From contig CAWDGB010000014.1 of NCBI GenBank assembly GCA_963801715.1, positions 520,793 to 584,792 of the forward strand: a DNA stretch of 64,000 nt, written 5' to 3'. The notes beneath the pieces are model-generated. The model was not told the DNA's origin. It made no database searches and saw only the letters and a list, made by a program, of their open reading frames with translations. Source of the DNA: CAVVJA01 sp963801715. GTDB lineage: Bacteria; Actinomycetota; Actinomycetes; Mycobacteriales; Jatrophihabitantaceae. Numbering within the stretch: position 1 is the first letter of the stretch; each line of letters starts with the position of its first letter. This document shows, one piece after another, positions 24,369-33,005 of this stretch. The position numbers and the translations under genes were made by a program.

Positions 24369-25592
24369 CCCGAATCCTCCAGGTTGATCACGTGGCCCAT
24401 GCGATCGCGCTTCGTCTGCAGGTACCGCAGGTTCTCCGGGTTGGCGCGCACCGGCAACGGCACCTGACCGACGATCCGCAGTCCATATCCCTCGAGTCCG
24501 GCGCGCTTGGCCGGATTGTTCGAAAGCAGCCGCATCGTGTGGATGCCCAGGTCGACCAGGATCTGCGCGCCGGTGCCGTAATCGCGTGCATCGGCCGGTA
24601 GCCCTAGCTCGAGATTCGCATCGAGCGTGTCCGAGCCCAGATCCTGCAGCTGGTAGGCCTGCAACTTGTGCAGCAGCCCGATCCCCCGGCCCTCGTGCCC
24701 CCGAACGTAGAGAACCACTCCTCGTCCTTCGCGAGCGACCGCGGCCAGCGCCGCGTCGAGCTGAGGACCGCAGTCGCATCGCAACGAGCCGAACACGTCC
24801 CCGGTCAGGCATTCCGAGTGCACCCGAACGAGCACATCCTCACCGTCGCCGATCTCGCCGAATACGAACGCGACGTGCTCCCGGTTGTCGTAGGAGCTTG
24901 CGTAGCCCACAGCCGTGAACTCTCCGTATCGCAGGGGCACCCGGGCGGTGGCAACGCGCTCGACCAACTTCTCCGACCTCCGGCGGTAGGCGATGAGGTC
25001 GGCGATGGAGATCAACGCCAGACCATGCTCGTCGGCGAACGTCCGCAGCTCATCGGCCCGAGCCATGCCCGACGGATCCTTCTCACTGACGACTTCACAG
25101 AGCACCCCTGCCGGCGCCAGACCCGCCAGCCGGGCCAGGTCTACCGCGGCTTCGGTATGGCCCGGTCGGCGCAGCACGCCTCCGTCGCGCGCGCGCAGCG
25201 GGACGATGTGGCCCGGGACGTGACAGATCGGCGGACGTGGTCGCGGGGTCGGCGAGCAGCCGGACGGTGTGGGCGCGGTCGCTTGCCGAGATGCCCGTGG
25301 TGATGCCCTCCCGAGCGTCGACGGTCACGGTGTACGCGGTGCCGCGACGGTCCTGGTTGACGCGGAACATCGGCGGCAGGTCCAGCCGGTCCGCGTTCGT
25401 CTCGGTAATGGGCACGCAGATATATCCGGACGTGTACCGGACCATGAAGGCGACTAACTCCGGGGTGGCGAGCTGCGCAGCGAAGATCAGGTCACCCTCG
25501 TTCTCCCGATCTTCGTCGTCGATCACAAGTACCGCCTTGCCTGCTGCGAGGTCGACGAGCGCGCGTCCGACGGTGTCCAGCGGAACTGTCAT
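24365..25592 (-). pseudogene. ribBA: Bifunctional DHBP synthase/GTP cyclohydrolase II, one frameshift
   Basis: RibBA makes both riboflavin building blocks: DHBP from ribulose 5-phosphate (RibB half) and the pyrimidine from GTP (RibA half). The RibB half starts at 25592 with VLVIDDEDRENEGDLIFAA and SGYICVPI. The frame breaks at RPG|HIVPLRA, and the rest (GGVLRRPGHTEAAVDL, RVHSECLTGDVFGSLRCDCG, GHEGRGIG) is in another frame. One extra C in the CCCGGG run at 25212-25217 explains it. The gene sits in an otherwise complete riboflavin operon, so a sequence error is likely. Confidence 0.92.
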
Positions 25593-26203
25593 GAGCGATT
25601 CCGTCCCGCGGCCAGCAGCCGTTCGGTGTACTTGGCGAGCACATCGACCTCGAGGTTCACCGGGTCGCCCGCGGCCTTGCGTCCGAGCGTTGTGGCCCGC
25701 AGCGTCTGCGGAATCAACCCGACCTCGAACCAGTCGTCGCCGACCGCGATGACGGTCAGGGATACGCCGTCAACCGCGACCGATCCTTTTTCCGCGATGT
25801 AGCGGGCGAGATCCGCCGGAAGCCCGAACCGGACGATGTCGAAGCGATCACCGGATGATCGGGCCAGCACCACCCCGGTCCCGTCGACATGCCCCTGCAC
25901 CACGTGCCCGTCGAGTCGACCGTCGACCCGCACCGCGCGCTCGAGATTGACGAGCTCTCCCGACCTCAATCCACCAACGACACTGCGCTTGAGCGTCTCC
26001 CCCATGACGTCGAAGTCCAGGTCCCGACGATCGGATTCGCCCGACCTGTCGATGACGGTCAGACACACGCCATTCACCGCGATCGATGCCCCGATCGGAA
26101 CGTCCTCACCAACCACGGTCGTGCGCACGCGTAACACGGCCGAATCCCCGTGCGCTTCCAACGCAACGACCTCGCCGAGCTCCTCGATGATGCCGGTGAA
26201 CAC
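25589..26203 (-). CDS. ribE: Riboflavin synthase alpha chain
   Basis: RibE dismutates two lumazines to riboflavin. The 204-residue protein begins VFTGIIEELGEV, the universal N-terminus, from a GTG at 26203. It shows the two-fold repeat of the family: a barrel with GASIAVNGVCLTV and a second with EKGSVAVDGVSLTV. The stop overlaps the ribBA ATG. Six bases separate it from ribD. Confidence 0.96.
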   Translation of the reverse strand: MFTGIIEELGEVVALEAHGDSAVLRVRTTVVGEDVPIGASIAVNGVCLTVIDRSGESDRRDLDFDVMGETLKRSVVGGLRSGELVNLERAVRVDGRLDGHVVQGHVDGTGVVLARSSGDRFDIVRFGLPADLARYIAEKGSVAVDGVSLTVIAVGDDWFEVGLIPQTLRATTLGRKAAGDPVNLEVDVLAKYTERLLAAGRNRS

Positions 26204-26208
26204 GTGCG

Positions 26209-27246
26209 CTACCCTTCCTCGGCCCACACCGGCCGGGCGACGATCTTCACGTCCGGCCCGACCCTGGTCACACTGTCGATCTCCAGTGTGACCGCTTCAG
26301 CCAAAGTGGTAATCCCGGCGTCGCCCAACGCACTCGGTCCGGCACCGAGAAGCTTGGGGGCCACGTAAGCAATGACCTCGTCGACGCAGCGCGCCTCGAC
26401 GAACGCTCCGGCGAGCGTAGGGCCGCCTTCCAACAGCACGTGCCGTACGCCCTGATCGTGCAGGGCTTTCAGAGCGAAACGCGGGACGGCAGTATCGAGA
26501 ACCAGCGTCGACGCTGCGTTGTCGAGCACTCGCGCCAATTGCGGTACCCGATGCCGCCGATCCAAGACCACCCGCAACGGCTGGTGCGGAAGGAGCTGGT
26601 CAGTTCCGTCCCGCACGGTCAAGGACGGATCGTCCGCCAACACCGTGCCACTGCCCACGAGGATCGCATCAACGACCGCGCGAAACGCATGAGCGTCGGC
26701 GCGAGATACCTCCGAGGAGATCCAGCGGGTCGTCCGGTCGGCAGCGGCCACCCGACCGTCGACGGTGGTGGCGATCTTCCAGGTCACGAACGGGCGCCCG
26801 GTCTGCAGCGCGTGCAGCCATGGGCGGAGCGCGCCAGCGGCAACTTGGTCGTGATCGAGGCCGGCCACGACCTCGACGCCGGCCGCGATCAGCTTGTCGG
26901 CGCCACCTGCTGCCACTGGGTTGAGGTCGTCGACCGCGTAGACGACCCGCACAACACCGGCTTCCACGAGTGCATCTGCGCATGGTGCCGTCCGGCCGGT
27001 ATGGGCGCAGGGCTCCAGCGTGACGACAGTCGTTCCACCCCGAGCCCGGAGCCCGGCAGCTGCGAGTGCCACCACCTCGGCGTGCGGGCCGCCCGCGGCC
27101 TGCGTGGCGCCCTCACCGGCAAGTGCTCCAGACGCGTCGAGGATCACCGCCCCTACCGCTGGATTGGGACTGGTACGCCCGCGCACGGTTTCCGCGAGCG
27201 CCAGCGCGCGGTGCATGGCCGCGCGTTCTGCCTCGCTGACCTGCAC
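26209..27246 (-). CDS. ribD: Bifunctional pyrimidine deaminase/reductase
   Basis: RibD deaminates the GTP-derived pyrimidine and reduces its ribosyl side chain. The 345-residue product has the deaminase zinc site HAEVVALAAAG and LEPCAHTGRTAPCADAL, then a reductase domain with WKIATTVDGRVAAADRTTRWI and LLEGGPTLAGAFVEA. The GTG at 27246, after GAGGAAG, gives a normal N-terminus. It is first of ribD-ribE-ribBA-ribH and 22 bp after rpe. Confidence 0.95.
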   Translation of the reverse strand: MQVSEAERAAMHRALALAETVRGRTSPNPAVGAVILDASGALAGEGATQAAGGPHAEVVALAAAGLRARGGTTVVTLEPCAHTGRTAPCADALVEAGVVRVVYAVDDLNPVAAGGADKLIAAGVEVVAGLDHDQVAAGALRPWLHALQTGRPFVTWKIATTVDGRVAAADRTTRWISSEVSRADAHAFRAVVDAILVGSGTVLADDPSLTVRDGTDQLLPHQPLRVVLDRRHRVPQLARVLDNAASTLVLDTAVPRFALKALHDQGVRHVLLEGGPTLAGAFVEARCVDEVIAYVAPKLLGAGPSALGDAGITTLAEAVTLEIDSVTRVGPDVKIVARPVWAEEG

Positions 27247-27268
27247 TTGCTTCCTCGTCCCTGCGTCG

Positions 27269-27973
27269 TTAGCGACCCGCAACGCTGCCAGCCATGGCAG
27301 CGCGAGCCTTCCGGCGAAGCGCCTCGACCGCCTGCGCCGGATCGGCGGCGCCGTACACCGCATTCCCCGCTACGAACACGTCAGCCCCGGCCTCAGCGGC
27401 CGCGACGATCGTGTCCTCGGCGATACCACCGTCCACCTCCACGAACAACCGCAAATGACCGGACGCCACATGGGCCCGAGCCTGTCGCACCTTCGGCAGC
27501 ATCTCAGCCATGAACTCCTGCCCCCCGAACCCAGGTTCGACCGTCATGACGAGCAACGTGTCGAACTCGTGGAGCATTTCCAGGTAGGAGTCCAGACTTG
27601 TCCCCGGCTTGATCGACAGACCGGCCAGGGATCCTGCGGCGCGGATGGTCCGGGCGAGCGAAACCGGATCGCGGGTCGCTTCCGCGTGGAAGGTGACGTT
27701 GGCCGCACCCGCCTCCGCGTATCCCGGCGCCCACCGCTCCGGATCGTCGATCATCAGGTGGCAGTCGAGAGGCAGGATCGTCGCTTTGCGCAGGCTCTGC
27801 ACGACCGGCAGGCCGATCGTCAAATTGGGCACGAAGTGCGCGTCCATGACATCCACGTGCAACCAGTCGGCGTTGCGCACGGCCTCGGCCTCTTCGCCCA
27901 GCCGGGCAAAATCCGCAGACAGAATGCTCGGGGCGATCATCGGCTCGGGCACACCGGCCGGAGCACGGTTCAT
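27269..27973 (-). CDS. rpe: Ribulose-phosphate 3-epimerase
   Basis: Rpe interconverts ribulose 5-phosphate and xylulose 5-phosphate in the pentose phosphate pathway; its substrate also feeds RibB. The TIM-barrel motifs are IAPSILSADFARLGEE, LHVDVMDAHFVPNLTIG, DCHLMIDDPE, VMTVEPGFGGQEFM and EVDGGI. The ATG at 27973 follows a GGTGGA site; a GTG three codons earlier is possible. It precedes ribD by 22 bp, an order shared with mycobacteria. Confidence 0.96.
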   Translation of the reverse strand: MNRAPAGVPEPMIAPSILSADFARLGEEAEAVRNADWLHVDVMDAHFVPNLTIGLPVVQSLRKATILPLDCHLMIDDPERWAPGYAEAGAANVTFHAEATRDPVSLARTIRAAGSLAGLSIKPGTSLDSYLEMLHEFDTLLVMTVEPGFGGQEFMAEMLPKVRQARAHVASGHLRLFVEVDGGIAEDTIVAAAEAGADVFVAGNAVYGAADPAQAVEALRRKARAAMAGSVAGR

Positions 27974-28038
27974 GAGGTCCACCCGCTGATCGTGCGAGCT
28001 CGTAGCCCGTTCGCTGCGGTTGCGCTCACGGGAGAAGT

Positions 28039-28063
28039 CTAGTGTCCGTTAACCGGACACTAG
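28039..28063. terminator. Perfect stem-loop between rsmB and rpe
   Basis: A ten-base perfect inverted repeat, CTAGTGTCCG and CGGACACTAG, with a five-base loop TTAAC. One arm contains the rsmB stop codon. There is no U-run on either strand, so a classical intrinsic terminator is not certain; a processing or attenuation hairpin between rsmB and rpe-rib is also possible. Confidence 0.5.
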
Positions 28064-29406
28064 TGACGGGCGATAAGCGCGCAGAACATTGCGTCGGTGC
28101 CCTGCCGGTGCGGCCACAGCTGGACGGTAGGACCCTCCCCGAGGTCGGGAACGCCGGCTAAGCCAGTCCTCGCGTCTGTGAGCTCGTCGTCGGACGCAAC
28201 GACTTTGGCAAGGACCTCGACGGTCTCCGCCCGGTGCGGCGAGCAGACGACGTAGCCCACGATTCCACCGGGCCGGGTGAGTCGCAGCGCGGAAGCAAGC
28301 AGCTGTCGTTGCAGCTCCGCGAGCGGGGGAATATCGGCGGGATCGCGGCGCCATCGCGCTTCCGGCCGCCGACGCAGCGCGCCGAGCCCCGTGCACGGCG
28401 CATCGAGCAGCACCCGGTCGTAGCCACCGTCGATTTCGGGATAATCGCGCCCATCCCCGACCCGCACCGACACCCTCCACTGCGCCGTTGCCTGCCGCAC
28501 GAGCTTCGCCCGATGTGGACGCAACTCGTTGGCGGTGACCGTTGCCTCTCGTTGCGCCGCTAATGCGGCGAGCAGCGCCGTTTTGCCGCCTGGGCCGGCG
28601 CAGAGGTCGAGCCACCGTTCGTCTCGGCCGTCGATCGGCGCATTGGCCAGGGCCAGGGCGCACAGCTGGCTTCCTTCGTCCTGCACAGCAGCCTGACCGG
28701 CCCGGACGGCGATCAGCCGGCCCGGGTCCCCACCGGAGAGTCGCACCGCGTAAGGCGACCACGGACCCGGCGTTCCCCCAGATTGCCGGACCAAATCCTC
28801 GCGATCCAGGCCGCCCGGCCACGCCACCAGGTGGGTCGTGGGCCGGCTGTCGTCGGCGCGCAACGCGGCACCCGTCTCGACCAGGTCTGCCTCGGGCGGC
28901 TCGTCGAGCGCTTCACGAAAGGCCTCCGCAATCCATTCCGGATGCGCGGTCTGCCGGGCCAGCCGAGCCAATGGGGTTCCGCCCGCGCTCAGTCGATCGA
29001 CCCAGGAATCCCAATCGTCGCGAGCGATCCGCCGCATCACCGCATTGAGGAATCCCGCGGCTCGCGCGTTGCCGGTCGCTCTGGCGAGATCGACTGTCGT
29101 GGCGACCGCGGCGTGCGCGGGAACCCGGGTCCGTAGTGCCTGATAGGCGCCCAACCGGAGCAGGTCGCGGACCGGCGCATCGATGCTCTGCAGGGGCCGC
29201 TCGCTGCAAGCGGCGATGATCTCGTCAAGAGTTCCCGCGGCGCGCAACGTGCCATAGCCCAGCTCCGTCGCGAACGCTGCGTCGCGGCCGGTCAACGATC
29301 CCGCGGTCAACAGTTTGGGTAACAGAAGATTGGCGTACGCGCCGTCGGCCTCGACGGCGCGAAGCAGGTCGTAAGCGACTCGACGGGGCGGATCAGACCA
29401 AGCCAA
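28060..29406 (-). CDS. rsmB: 16S rRNA m5C967 methyltransferase
   Basis: RsmB methylates C967 of 16S rRNA with SAM. The 448-residue protein has an N-terminal NusB-like domain (RRVAYDLLRAVEADGAYANL) and a C-terminal Rossmann methyltransferase with DLCAGPGGKTALLAALA. The cysteine motif is LLDAPCTGLGALRRRPEARW, and VVCSPHRAETVEV carries the catalytic Cys. It overlaps fmt by 14 bases, the standard fmt-rsmB pairing. Confidence 0.95.
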   Translation of the reverse strand: MAWSDPPRRVAYDLLRAVEADGAYANLLLPKLLTAGSLTGRDAAFATELGYGTLRAAGTLDEIIAACSERPLQSIDAPVRDLLRLGAYQALRTRVPAHAAVATTVDLARATGNARAAGFLNAVMRRIARDDWDSWVDRLSAGGTPLARLARQTAHPEWIAEAFREALDEPPEADLVETGAALRADDSRPTTHLVAWPGGLDREDLVRQSGGTPGPWSPYAVRLSGGDPGRLIAVRAGQAAVQDEGSQLCALALANAPIDGRDERWLDLCAGPGGKTALLAALAAQREATVTANELRPHRAKLVRQATAQWRVSVRVGDGRDYPEIDGGYDRVLLDAPCTGLGALRRRPEARWRRDPADIPPLAELQRQLLASALRLTRPGGIVGYVVCSPHRAETVEVLAKVVASDDELTDARTGLAGVPDLGEGPTVQLWPHRQGTDAMFCALIARH

Positions 29407-30349
29407 GACGTTCTCCAGGCTGCAGCCGCGCGCCCCTCACCCACGCCCTCGCCGGCATCGATCGACGCCCGGCCGGCTGCACCCAGCCGAGCCGGACAGG
29501 ACCGGTCGAAGTGTCGACCGCGACCCCGTCCGGCAGGATCGACAAGGCACCGGGCGCCCGCGGGCAATCGCTGGTGGCCGACCGCACCGCACCGTCGAGG
29601 GAGGAGACCGGGCCGAGCTTCAGCCGCTCACCCCGGAAGGTCGTCCACGCGCCCGGGGCAGGGGTGCACGCCCGAACCTGGCGGTCCACGTACCGGCCCG
29701 GGGCCGACCAGTCGACTTGTGCGTCGTCAACAGTGATCTTGGCCGCGAGTGACACGCCGTCCCCCGACTGCGGACGCGGCACGAGGGTACCGTCGGCGAT
29801 CCCGTCCATCGTGGCCACGAGCAGACCGGCGCCTGACTCGGCCAAGCGGGCGAGCAGGTCTCCCGCGGTGTCGGAGGGCCGGATCGGCTCGGTGACGACG
29901 CCGTAAACCGGTCCGGTATCCAGAGCGGCCTCGATCTGGAATGTCGAGGCTCCGGTGATGTCATCGCCGGCGAGAATGGCCCGCTGGACCGGTGCCGCGC
30001 CACGCCACGCCGGCAACAGCGAGAAGTGCAGGTTGACCCAGCCATGCGGCGGTATGACCAGCGCCGCGCTCGGCAGGAGCGCGCCGTAAGCCACCACCGC
30101 GCAGCAATCGACCTGAAGCCCGGACAGCTGCGCCAGGAAGTCGGGATCACCAGCCGTCCGTGGGGCAAAGACCGGTACGCCGGCCGCCACGGCGACGGTC
30201 TCGACGGGAGATGCGACCTCGGGACGCCCGCGTCCGGCCCGAGCATGCGGCCGGGTGATCACCGCGGCGATCTCGTGGCGGGGGGAGTCCAGCAGGGCGC
30301 GAAGCGACGGCGCTGCCGTGCTCGGCGTACCCGCGAAGGCAAGCCGCAT
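29393..30349 (-). CDS. fmt: Methionyl-tRNA formyltransferase
   Basis: Fmt formylates initiator Met-tRNA using 10-formyl-tetrahydrofolate. The 318-residue product starts MRLAFAGTPSTAAPSLRALL and has the catalytic region WVNLHFSLLPAWRGAAPVQ with the Asn and His needed, then the C-terminal anticodon/acceptor-binding domain. It lies 47 bp after def and overlaps rsmB. Confidence 0.96.
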   Translation of the reverse strand: MRLAFAGTPSTAAPSLRALLDSPRHEIAAVITRPHARAGRGRPEVASPVETVAVAAGVPVFAPRTAGDPDFLAQLSGLQVDCCAVVAYGALLPSAALVIPPHGWVNLHFSLLPAWRGAAPVQRAILAGDDITGASTFQIEAALDTGPVYGVVTEPIRPSDTAGDLLARLAESGAGLLVATMDGIADGTLVPRPQSGDGVSLAAKITVDDAQVDWSAPGRYVDRQVRACTPAPGAWTTFRGERLKLGPVSSLDGAVRSATSDCPRAPGALSILPDGVAVDTSTGPVRLGWVQPAGRRSMPARAWVRGARLQPGERLGLV

Positions 30350-30396
30350 CGGCTACTGCCCCGTGAGCCGGTACGCGGTGGCCGGCAATGCCTCGC

Positions 30397-30948
30397 TCAT
30401 AACGCGTGGCCGAGCATCGGGTGCGGGCTGACCTTGACGACCGGTCCGGCCGCGCCGAACCACTCGCTCTCCCGGATAGCCCGCATCGCGGCCTTGCGGG
30501 TGTCCGGATCCAGCCGATCGATGAACAGCACGCCGTCGAGGTGATCGGTCTCGTGCTGGACGCACCGGGACAGCTGCGCGGTGCCCTCGATCGTGACCGG
30601 GTCGCCGTACATGTTCTGCCCGTGGGCCACGACGTGTTCGCGCCGCACACAGTCGAATGCGAGGCCGGGGATAGACAGGCATCCTTCCGGGCCGTCCTGA
30701 TCTTCCGGGGCTGGAAAATGCAGCACCGGGTTGACCAGGTGACCTGCTTGCTCGTCGTCAACGTGGTAGGTGAACACCCGCAATCCGACGCCTATCTGTG
30801 GAGCTGCAAGGCCCGAACCCGGCGCGTCGAGCATGGTCTCGGTGAGATCCGCCACGAGTGTCCGCAGCTCTCGGTCGAACGTGGTCACCGGCTCCGCGGG
30901 TGTGCGCAGCACAGGGTCGCCGAACAGCCGGATCGTTTGCAGCGTCAC
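30397..30948 (-). CDS. def: Peptide deformylase
   Basis: Def removes the N-formyl group from new proteins, reversing the Fmt mark. The 183-residue metalloenzyme shows all three motifs: GSGLAAPQIG, EGCLSIPG with the metal Cys, and CVQHETDHLDG with the HExxH metal and catalytic residues. Length is typical of actinobacterial PDF. It precedes fmt on the same strand. Confidence 0.97.
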   Translation of the reverse strand: MTLQTIRLFGDPVLRTPAEPVTTFDRELRTLVADLTETMLDAPGSGLAAPQIGVGLRVFTYHVDDEQAGHLVNPVLHFPAPEDQDGPEGCLSIPGLAFDCVRREHVVAHGQNMYGDPVTIEGTAQLSRCVQHETDHLDGVLFIDRLDPDTRKAAMRAIRESEWFGAAGPVVKVSPHPMLGHAL

Positions 30949-30990
30949 CCGTCTGATCCTACGGAGCAGGTACCGCCCCTCGGCGCTCGC

Positions 30991-32955
30991 TCAGAACGGC
31001 GCGCTGGGATCGAGCACGATCCGGACTGGATCTGCGGCCTTGCGGGCCGAGCGGATTGCCGCCGCCGCCTTGAGGGAGCTCGCCAGCTCACCGCCGAGCT
31101 GCCGGGGAACTCGGATGAGCACGCGCTGGGCCTCATCGGCGGTGAGAACCGGGCCGATCACGTCGCTCGGGCTCGGCAACTGCGCGAGTTCGAGGGTCTC
31201 CGCGACGGCGCCGGTCGCGCCGGCCAGTGACGCCATGCGCACCGCGGGTGGGAACCCGAGCTCCACCCGTTCCTCGAGCTCGCGGGCGGCGTGACCAGCG
31301 GCGTCCCACCGCACGAGAGCCTGCACCGCCGGGATGGCCGCCTCGGCGCCGACCACGACCTGACCATCCGGCCGGACGAGCGCGGCCGCGTTGGACCACC
31401 GCCGAAACGCCTCCTCGGCGGCCCGCAAGTCCGGGCGGCCGAGCAGCGCCCAGCCGTCGAGCAGCAGGGCGGCCCCGTAGCCACCGTCAGCCAGCGGCTC
31501 AGCGCCGGGGGTGGCGACGACGAGGCTCGGCCCGGCCGCAATCTGGTCCAATACCGAATCGCCGGCCGAGGTACGCACGGGCAGGCCCGGGAATGCCCGG
31601 CCGAGCTCCTCTGCGGTGCGTGCCGATCCGACGATGAGGGCCCTCATCCGCGTCCCGCCACACCGCGGGCAGCGCCAGGACCCGGCCGGGCGGCCACACC
31701 AGCGACAGGTCGGGATCGCGTGGCCCGACGTGGTCGCAAGCGGACCGGAGCACGTCGGGCACCGGGCTGGGGTGCGATCGCGAACGCAGGCCAGCGCCGG
31801 CACGTAACCCCGCCGCGGTACCTGCACGAGAACGGGGTGGCCGCCGGCCAGCGCGTCACGGGCGGTGCGCCACGCCACGCTGGGCAGTCGGGCCGCGGTT
31901 GCCGCCGGGTCACGCGCCCGCTCGACGTCGTCGCCGACCGCGGTGATGCGCGGCGCTGCCGCCCGGATGACAGATCGGTCCGCGACGATCTCATGAGCCC
32001 AGCCACTCTCGACGAGCTGGGCCGTCTCGGCGGTCCGGGCGAACCCGCCGACGATCAGCGCCGCTGCGGTGAGCGTGGAGCGGAGCACGAGAACGTCACG
32101 AACATGTGGATAGGGCGCCCGAGGTTCGGTGTGCAGGTCGTCGCCGTCGTCCCAGATTGCGAGTAACCCCAGGTTGCCAACCGGCGCGAAGGCGGCGGCC
32201 CGAGTTCCGATGACCGCGCGCACGGCGCCCCGCCGGACAGCGAGCCACCGACGATATCGCTCGGCCGGGCCGAGATCTGCGGACAGCGCGACGTATTGGT
32301 CGCGGCCGAGCAGGGCGCCCATGGCGGTGTCCAGCCGAGCGAGGTCTCGGGCATCCGGAACGACGACCAGCGCGCCCCGCTCGCTCGCAACCGCGGTGGC
32401 GACGACTTCCGCAAGCCGTTGCGGCCAGGCCTCGCCGGCGAGCGCTGACCACGCGGCCCGGGCCGGACGCCGATCGCGAACGGCCGCGAGGAATGACGGC
32501 CCAGCCCGGTATCGGGACCAGCCCTCGGCCGGGCCCGCGGCCGGCGCGGGTCCGGCGGGCGCGAGCGGACGGGACTCCGCGCCGGCATGGCGCGCCGGCA
32601 CACCCAGCCGCACCACGTCGGCGAACGTACCCGCATAGCGGTCGGCCACCGCGCGGAACAGGGTGGCGGTCTCCGGCGTCAACGCCGGTTCCCGGCCCAC
32701 CACCCGCTCGAGAAACGCGAGCCGTCCGTCATGATCACTCGACGGGCCGCGGTCGAGGACGTACCCATCCACGCGGCGGCCAGCGAACCGGACGCGGACC
32801 CGCACGCCTGCCACCGCGGCCTCGTCCAGCTCGGCCGGAACGAGATAGTCGAACGGCCTGTCCAGATGGGCTAGCGGCACGTCGACCATTACCCGGGCGA
32901 CCGCGTCGATGCTCGCAGGCACCCGCCCCGCACGTTGCGGGCGGGTCGAGGTCAC
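30991..32955 (-). CDS. priA: PriA-like primosomal protein N', helicase motifs lost
   Basis: A 654-residue homologue of the replication-restart helicase PriA. The N-terminal DNA-binding domain (DVPLAHLDRPFDYLVPAEL, VRVRFAGRRVDGYVLDRG) and the zinc region with CPTCSGPL, CRWCGRP and CPRCGGTRM are kept. The Walker A position lacks GxGKT, and the DEAH box reads IWDDGDD. Loss of ATPase motifs is a known feature of actinobacterial PriA, so it likely acts as a structural restart protein. Gene order metK-priA-def-fmt is conserved. Confidence 0.9.
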   Translation of the reverse strand: MTSTRPQRAGRVPASIDAVARVMVDVPLAHLDRPFDYLVPAELDEAAVAGVRVRVRFAGRRVDGYVLDRGPSSDHDGRLAFLERVVGREPALTPETATLFRAVADRYAGTFADVVRLGVPARHAGAESRPLAPAGPAPAAGPAEGWSRYRAGPSFLAAVRDRRPARAAWSALAGEAWPQRLAEVVATAVASERGALVVVPDARDLARLDTAMGALLGRDQYVALSADLGPAERYRRWLAVRRGAVRAVIGTRAAAFAPVGNLGLLAIWDDGDDLHTEPRAPYPHVRDVLVLRSTLTAAALIVGGFARTAETAQLVESGWAHEIVADRSVIRAAAPRITAVGDDVERARDPAATAARLPSVAWRTARDALAGGHPVLVQVPRRGYVPALACVRDRTPARCPTCSGPLATTSGHAIPTCRWCGRPAGSWRCPRCGGTRMRALIVGSARTAEELGRAFPGLPVRTSAGDSVLDQIAAGPSLVVATPGAEPLADGGYGAALLLDGWALLGRPDLRAAEEAFRRWSNAAALVRPDGQVVVGAEAAIPAVQALVRWDAAGHAARELEERVELGFPPAVRMASLAGATGAVAETLELAQLPSPSDVIGPVLTADEAQRVLIRVPRQLGGELASSLKAAAAIRSARKAADPVRIVLDPSAPF

Positions 32956-33005
32956 ACAGACAGTCCTACCAGCGCGCGCCGACGGAAATCCGCACGCTGG
33001 TGGGC

